Shown here one piece after another: positions 59,904 to 64,000 of a stretch of 64,000 bases of DNA; positions within the stretch are counted from its first letter, which is position 1; every line of letters begins with the position of its first letter. The DNA comes from Flavobacterium sp. (GTDB lineage: Bacteria; Bacteroidota; Bacteroidia; Flavobacteriales; Flavobacteriaceae): positions 350,329-414,328 of the forward strand of contig NZ_JAGIAV010000005.1 of assembly GCF_017744675.1 (NCBI RefSeq). Direction: 5' to 3'. Made by a program: the position numbers and the translations under genes. The notes under the pieces are model-generated. The model was not told the DNA's origin and searched no databases. It saw only the letters and a program-made list of their open reading frames with translations.

Positions 59904-60404
59904 TTATTTACAGAAAGTTGCTTTGTTTTTTGCTGCGCTCTGGCTTCCTAATTCAATTGCTTTTGTAAAATCTTTGCAAGAATTTTTCTTGTCGCCTATT
60001 TTGTTATAAGCCAATCCTCTTAAATTATAAGCAATGTAATCTTTTGGATTTAAGCCCAAAGAAGCTGTGCAATCGTCAATAGTTCCTTGATAGTTTTGCA
60101 ATTTGTAGTTGACATTAGCTCTACCTGTATAAGCATCGGCGTTCATGTCGTCTAACTCGATTGTTTTGCTAAAATCGGCTTGCGCCCCTTTGAGGTCATT
60201 TAGTTTGAATTTTGCTACACCACGATTTTGATAAGCTTCGACAAATTTAGCATTCATGCTGATCGCTTTAGTGTAATCGGCAATTGCGCCTTTGGTGTTT
60301 CCAGCTTCTGCTTTTTTCATTGCTTTGTCAAAATAGCCGGTTGCAGATTGTGCCCAGATAGAGCAGGTCATCATCATTAATGATGCTAATAGTAGGTTTT
60401 TCAT
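59904..60404 (-). CDS. Secreted tetratricopeptide repeat protein
   Basis: 166 aa with a signal peptide (LLLASLMMMTCSIWAQ). At least four TPR units follow, e.g. ATGYFDKAMKKAEAGNTKGAIADYTKAISMN, AYQNRGVAKFKLNDLKGAQADFSKTIELD and AYNLRGLAYNKIGDKKNSCKDFTKAIELG, ending in a Cys. It is a protein-interaction scaffold of the periplasm. Partner unknown. Own terminator. Confidence 0.85.
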   Translation of the reverse strand: MKNLLLASLMMMTCSIWAQSATGYFDKAMKKAEAGNTKGAIADYTKAISMNAKFVEAYQNRGVAKFKLNDLKGAQADFSKTIELDDMNADAYTGRANVNYKLQNYQGTIDDCTASLGLNPKDYIAYNLRGLAYNKIGDKKNSCKDFTKAIELGSQSAAKNKATFCK

Positions 60405-60568
60405 AATACTAATTTGGGATTAGTGATTTAATTATTTGCCAACGAATTTAGGAAAGTTTTTATTCTGAAAGGAATTTCTTTTTAAATAATATTTGTGTAA
60501 ATGAAAAGATGTTTAAGGAGAGGTGAGGAATTACGAAGATGTGTTTTGATTGAATATTCCCTAAAAAC

Positions 60569-60602
60569 AAAAAAGGCCAAGTAAATAATACTTGACCTTT
60601 TG
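60569..60602 (-). terminator. Terminator downstream of tRNA-Lys
   Basis: AAAAGGCCAAGT and ACTTGACCTTTT form an imperfect stem just past the tRNA 3' end, with A-run on the plus strand. Confidence 0.7.
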
Positions 60603-60675
60603 TGACCCGACTGGGGCTCGAACCCAGGACCCCATCATTAAAAGTGATGTGCTCTACCGACTGAGCTATCGAGTC
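60603..60675 (-). tRNA. tRNA-Lys (anticodon TTT)
   Basis: A 73-nt tRNA; acceptor stem GACTCGA/TCGGGTC with discriminator A, D-arm TAGCTCAGTCGGTAGAGC, anticodon loop CTTTTAA (anticodon TTT), T-arm GGTTCGAGCCCC. CCA is not encoded. Identical to the copy at 60933-61005. Confidence 0.97.
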
Positions 60676-60807
60676 GTCATTTCTTCAATGAGGGTGCAAA
60701 TATAAGGACTTATTTTAGCTTATTGGCTGTTTTTTGAAACGAATTTTAAATTAATTTTAATAAAATTTGTAAATCCTTATTTTACAACAAAATAGATTTT
60801 TTAATAG

Positions 60808-60890
60808 TGACCATGGAGGGATTTGAACCCTCACGCCCTTGCGAGCACCACCCCCTCAAGATGGCGAGTCTACCGTTTCTCCACATGGCC
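60808..60890 (-). tRNA. tRNA-Leu (anticodon GAG)
   Basis: An 83-nt class II tRNA with acceptor GGCCATG/CATGGTC, anticodon loop TTGAGGG (anticodon GAG), an extended variable arm TGCTCGCAAGGGCGTG and T-arm GGGTTCAAATCCC. It lies between two identical tRNA-Lys copies. Confidence 0.95.
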
Positions 60891-60897
60891 TTAAAAG

Positions 60898-60932
60898 AAA
60901 AAAGGTCGAGTAAAATAATTACCCGACCTTTG
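60898..60932 (-). terminator. Terminator-like hairpin between tRNA-Leu and tRNA-Lys
   Basis: AAAGGTCGAGTAA and TTACCCGACCTTT form an imperfect stem downstream of the second tRNA-Lys on the minus strand. Confidence 0.65.
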
Positions 60933-61005
60933 TGACCCGACTGGGGCTCGAACCCAGGACCCCATCATTAAAAGTGATGTGCTCTACCGACTGAGCTATC
61001 GAGTC
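60933..61005 (-). tRNA. tRNA-Lys (anticodon TTT), second copy
   Basis: Same 73-nt sequence as 60603-60675, with the same acceptor stem, CTTTTAA anticodon loop and T-arm. It is the promoter-proximal member of the group. Confidence 0.97.
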
Positions 61006-61131
61006 ATTTAATTTCTTGAATGCGGGTGCAAATATAAGGAGTTTTTTTTGAAGTTTCCAAGCTATTTTATCATAAATTTGTCTTTTTTTTGGAAAAATTC
61101 TCAAATGCTTAGTTTATAAGGTTTTATTAAT

Positions 61132-61650
61132 ATGAAAAAAATTGTGTTGTTAGGTTATATGGGTTGCGGAAAGTCTACAATTGCCCAAAATTTGTCAAAA
61201 ATTACAAATATTCCGTTCTTAGATTTAGATAAATGCATCGAAGAAAGAGCAAATTTGTCGATAAATGAGATTTTTGAGAAGCATGGAGAAGTGTATTTTC
61301 GAAAATTAGAACACCAAATGTTCGTAGAATTGCTGCAGTCTTCCAAAAATACTATTATCGGTTTAGGGGGAGGCACTCCATGTTATGCTAATAATCATGA
61401 ATTGTTAAAAGGAGATGATGTTGAATCTATCTATTTAAAAGCATCCATTGATACCTTATATAATAGATTGGTCTATAATAAAAGTAAACGTCCTTTGATT
61501 GCCAATATGAATGAGGAAGAAATGAAAGAGTTTATCGCGAAACATTTATTCGACAGAAGTTTTTACTACAATCAGGCAAAACATAAAGTTTCGGTAGATG
61601 ATAAATCTGTCGAAGAAACGGTTCAGGATATTTTAGAAATATTAGCTTAA
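61132..61650 (+). CDS. aroK: Shikimate kinase
   Basis: 172 aa. Phosphorylates shikimate in aromatic amino-acid synthesis. The P-loop GYMGCGKST is at residues 8-16, DLDKCIE near 32 binds Mg, and the shikimate site includes FRKLEHQMF (Arg near 57), GLGGGTPCYANNHELL (about 78) and RPLIANM with D-R-S-F-Y-Y near the end. The usual length is 170-175. Its stop overlaps the convergent phosphoribosyltransferase by 9 nt. Confidence 0.93.
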   Translation: MKKIVLLGYMGCGKSTIAQNLSKITNIPFLDLDKCIEERANLSINEIFEKHGEVYFRKLEHQMFVELLQSSKNTIIGLGGGTPCYANNHELLKGDDVESIYLKASIDTLYNRLVYNKSKRPLIANMNEEEMKEFIAKHLFDRSFYYNQAKHKVSVDDKSVEETVQDILEILA

Positions 61651-62142
61651 AGAAGCATAGTCGCCATTTTCTGAATTGAAAACGACTTGAACATGCTCTA
61701 ATAAAGAAGTAGAAAGCGAAATTCCTTTAAAATCTGCTTTTACTGGATATTTTTTATGATTTCGGTCAACAAGTACTGCTGTCTTGAATTTTTTAAGCGG
61801 AACGTCTAAGAAATGGCGGACAGCATAGATTAATGTAGTTCCTGAGTTTAAAACGTCATCAACTAGAACTAATCCTTTGTTTTTGTATTCTTCGGTACTT
61901 AGAGAAGTTTGTATCGCTTCTTGCGGATTCTGTTTGTTTATTTTGACTTCGCAGATAGAAACTTTTAAAGTAGAAATATTGCGAAGTGCCAATGCAATTT
62001 TTTCGGCAAAAACAAATCCGTTAGAAGCAATTCCAGCAATAACAACTTCTTCTTCGTCTACAAAAGTCTCGTAGATTTGATATGCGATACGCTTTATTTT
62101 ATGTTCGATTTCCTGATTGGTCAAGATTATATTGCTGCTCAT
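61642..62142 (-). CDS. Phosphoribosyltransferase (PyrR-like)
   Basis: 166 aa type I PRTase. The PRPP motif is VLVDDVLNSGTTLIYAV (residues about 92-108), preceded by IAGIASNGFVFAEKI and followed by VLVDRNHKKYPVKADFKG. This layout matches PyrR, a bifunctional regulator and uracil PRTase, though the RNA-binding residues cannot be confirmed. Convergent with shikimate kinase. Confidence 0.8.
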   Translation of the reverse strand: MSSNIILTNQEIEHKIKRIAYQIYETFVDEEEVVIAGIASNGFVFAEKIALALRNISTLKVSICEVKINKQNPQEAIQTSLSTEEYKNKGLVLVDDVLNSGTTLIYAVRHFLDVPLKKFKTAVLVDRNHKKYPVKADFKGISLSTSLLEHVQVVFNSENGDYASLS

Positions 62143-62180
62143 AGTGTATTTTTTTGCTAAGATAAATAATTTAAAACTCC

Positions 62181-62280
62181 AATTTTAAAAATTCCAAATT
62201 CCAAACTTTGTGAAGCAAGAATGAAATTGTGAAATTCAAATTTATCGCATTTGGTATTTAGAATTTGAGATTTGGAATTT
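62181..62280. repeat. AAATTCC-type inverted repeats
   Basis: AAATTCCAAATTCC units at about 62188-62202 and GAGATTTGGAATTTAA at about 62266-62281 face each other across 60 nt, in front of the PRTase gene and at the end of the S4 gene. Confidence 0.6.
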
Positions 62281-62677
62281 AATTTTCATCATGGTCTTCC
62301 TCGTCATCATAAAAATCGTCTCCGTAATCGTCAATATCTCTTCGGTCTTTTTTGGTTGGACGTCCCGCACCAGTTCTTCTAGAGTGTTCTTTTGATAGTT
62401 TTAGCATTTCTAAATGTGCAAAAGCTTCTGGTGGAGTTTCGTTTTTTTGATATAAATCCACCAACTTTGCTCCAACACGATTTTGCGGAATGTCTAAAAC
62501 GGTTATAATTTGTGTAATTTGATCTTTTCTAAAAGTAATTCGGTCTGTAGGAAAAACTTCTTTTGAAGGTTTTGCAATCTGCCCATTTACAGTGATCTGA
62601 TTCTTTTTGCATGCTTCAGTAACCATGTTTCTAGTCTTGTAATAACGAACGCACCACAAGTATTTATCTATTCTCAT
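62279..62677 (-). CDS. S4 domain RNA-binding protein (Hsp15-like)
   Basis: 132 aa starting MRIDKYLWCVRYYKTRNMVTEACKKNQITVNGQIAKPSKEVFPTD, the S4 fold. Extension to 62722 adds a poorly supported leader. The rest is charged, with VGAKLVDLYQKNETPPE and a Lys/Asp-rich acidic tail (DDYGDDFYDDEEDHDEN), as in Hsp15-type proteins that rescue stalled 50S subunits with nascent chains. Confidence 0.87.
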   Translation of the reverse strand: MRIDKYLWCVRYYKTRNMVTEACKKNQITVNGQIAKPSKEVFPTDRITFRKDQITQIITVLDIPQNRVGAKLVDLYQKNETPPEAFAHLEMLKLSKEHSRRTGAGRPTKKDRRDIDDYGDDFYDDEEDHDEN

Positions 62678-62756
62678 AATTTTTCTAAAATCCAAGTTAA
62701 ATTCTTTACAAAAATAAATCAATATTGTATCTTGCGCACCTAAAAAAATGATAATA

Positions 62757-63947
62757 ATGAATAAATTTAAATATTATTTTGTTTTGTTGCTTGCTGGTCT
62801 TGCCATCGTTTCTTGTCATAAAAGCGATGACGATGAAGCAGTAATTGTTCCTGTAAGGGATTATGCAGAGCAGTATAAAGCAGATAATGATTCTATTGAA
62901 AAATTTTTAAAGACTAATTATATTGTTGTAGATAAGACGACTTTTGATGTTAAAATAGAAAAAATTCCTACTGGAGGAACTCAAGTTTCTATTTGGGATC
63001 AACAAGAGTATCCTTTGAAAGTTAGACCTGTTTATAGCCGGGATGTAAATTATAAAGTTTATTACTTAATTTTAAATAAAGGTGTTGGTGATGCACCATG
63101 TAATTTTGATGGAGTTACGGTTTCTTATACAGGAACGCTTTTAAATGGCACTCAGTTTGATACCTCTTATGGATTGGCCCGTGACTTCAATTTGAATATT
63201 TATGCTTCAGATGGTGTAATAGAGGGGTGGGGAGAGATTATGCCACAATTTAAAGTAGGTACCCGTAACCCTACAGGCAATGATGGAACTATTACTTATA
63301 ATGATTATGGTGCTGGGGTAATGTTTTTGCCTTCAGGACTAGCATATTATGCGAATGCTAAAACAGATATTCCTGCATATTCTCCGTTAGTTTTCAGTTT
63401 TAAATTGTTTGCCCTAAAACGATCTGATCTTGAATATAACCCTTCTACACAAACGACAGTAGGTGATGGTGTGCCAACTTATTTGGAGGATATTAATGGT
63501 GATGGATATGTGTACAATCAAGGAGATACTGTGAGATATCCTAATTTGCCAAAAGAGTTAATAGACGATACTGATGGAGACGGAATTCCTGACTTTTTGG
63601 ATCTTGATGATGATGGAGATGGTTATACAACAAGATTTGAGCTTACAAAGCCTAGCGATCAGGTGGGTTGGGGAACATTAGACGGGACATCTTTTTATTT
63701 TGGAATAAGAAACTATTATCCTTGGGATCCAATGGTAGACGATCCTGCTACGCCAAATGTTGATGAGACAGAACCAAGAGGTATCCCTAGAAGACCAACA
63801 GGTGATCTTACTTATCCTGATAATGATCCGCAGCATCCAAATCCAGAATCTATAACAAATCCTCGTAAATTTGTTCCGGAAGATTATACAGCGACTGGAC
63901 GATTAAGAATTCATTTGGATAAAACATATCCTTATCAAAAGAAATAA
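62757..63947 (+). CDS. FKBP-type peptidyl-prolyl isomerase lipoprotein with calcium-binding repeats
   Basis: 396 aa starting MNKFKYYFVLLLAGLAIVSCHKSDDDEA. The lipobox Cys is at about 20, and the SDDDE tract after it resembles a Bacteroidetes surface-export signal. The FKBP fold runs about 110-225 (DGVTVSYTGTLLNGTQFDTSYG, IEGWGEIMPQFKVGT, MFLPSGLAYYANA, LVFSFKLFAL). The C-terminal region holds D-x-D-x-D-G thrombospondin type 3 loops (EDINGDGYV, DDTDGDGIPDFLDLDDDGDGYTTRFE) and Pro-rich segments. Probably catalyses proline isomerisation for secreted proteins, outside or in the periplasm. Confidence 0.88.
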   Translation: MNKFKYYFVLLLAGLAIVSCHKSDDDEAVIVPVRDYAEQYKADNDSIEKFLKTNYIVVDKTTFDVKIEKIPTGGTQVSIWDQQEYPLKVRPVYSRDVNYKVYYLILNKGVGDAPCNFDGVTVSYTGTLLNGTQFDTSYGLARDFNLNIYASDGVIEGWGEIMPQFKVGTRNPTGNDGTITYNDYGAGVMFLPSGLAYYANAKTDIPAYSPLVFSFKLFALKRSDLEYNPSTQTTVGDGVPTYLEDINGDGYVYNQGDTVRYPNLPKELIDDTDGDGIPDFLDLDDDGDGYTTRFELTKPSDQVGWGTLDGTSFYFGIRNYYPWDPMVDDPATPNVDETEPRGIPRRPTGDLTYPDNDPQHPNPESITNPRKFVPEDYTATGRLRIHLDKTYPYQKK

Positions 63948-63965
63948 AAATTAATTTATAGTAAT

Positions 63966-63998
63966 AAAAGCCTCGGAATTTAATTTCGGGGCTTTTAT
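63966..63998 (+). terminator. Terminator after the FKBP gene
   Basis: AAAAGCCTCGGAA pairs with TTCGGGGCTTTT across a short loop, then T-run at the window end. Confidence 0.75.
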
Positions 63999-64000
63999 TT

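Noticed and set aside
60919..61104. Minus-strand ORF of 61 aa with a QSVEHITFNDGVLGSSPSRV sequence
   Set aside because: It is the translation of tRNA-Lys (60933-61005); the tRNA structure is complete, so the ORF is an artefact.

Overview
The window looks like a chromosomal segment of a Flavobacterium-type Bacteroidetes, close in style to F. johnsoniae. The evidence is AT-rich DNA, promoters with the Bacteroidetes -7 element TAnnTTTG and a -33 TTG, a type IX secretion sorting domain, DUF4252/DUF4199/YiaA-type families, surface lipoproteins with acidic residues after the lipobox cysteine, a zeaxanthin-type carotenoid set and numerous short Flavobacterium-style intergenic repeats. I see no prophage, no insertion sequence with a transposase and no CRISPR array.

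Layout. 1-8 kb: the end of a propeller-like protein, a DUF2971 protein, an MsbA-like exporter, a nitroreductase divergent from an HxlR regulator, phosphoglucomutase, and a GT2 glycosyltransferase with its DUF4199 partner. 8-18 kb: ribosomal L31, a GlmU-like protein, a PepSY-like protein, an ABC-F ATPase, a porin plus DASS anion transporter, and small proteins. 18-21 kb: rpmH (too short for an ordinary ORF scan) and a short carB. 21-25.5 kb: a YiaA-type membrane protein, an ECF sigma operon (sigma, anti-sigma-like membrane protein, two DUF4252 proteins) and an S41 protease.

25.5-36.1 kb is a cobalamin capture and salvage locus. A cobalamin riboswitch precedes btuB and a BtuG-like surface propeller. 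Then come cobC, cobS, a bluB-cobT fusion, cobU and a Cys-rich CWC/DUF5522 protein. A divergent BtuF/C/D-like ABC importer completes the set. No corrin-ring synthesis genes are present, so the locus fits scavenging and nucleotide-loop assembly.

36-49 kb: TrmL, a pseudouridine synthase, an SDR enzyme, a large T9SS-secreted EEP nuclease/phosphatase, MepB, a second ECF sigma operon whose partner appears to run from the inner membrane to an outer-membrane barrel, a PrcB-like lipoprotein, and RmuC. 49-60 kb: a thioesterase, VOC and YceI proteins, then a probable light-stress group: TIGR01777 epimerase, TetR-AarF kinase pair, photolyase, SRPBCC, crtZ, crtB, crtI and a MerR/B12-binding regulator of the CarH/LitR type that retains both the W-x9-EH and E-x-H-x2-G motifs. 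60-64 kb: TPR protein, tRNA-Lys/Leu/Lys, shikimate kinase, a phosphoribosyltransferase, an S4 protein and an FKBP isomerase lipoprotein.

The most interesting theme is B12. The window holds uptake, lower-ligand and loop-assembly genes, and about 25 kb away a likely B12-dependent photoreceptor controlling carotenoid genes. Other points of interest are the envelope-spanning sigma partner, a CarB lacking its allosteric domain, and several families of short inverted repeats at transcript ends, one of which appears to supply a promoter element.
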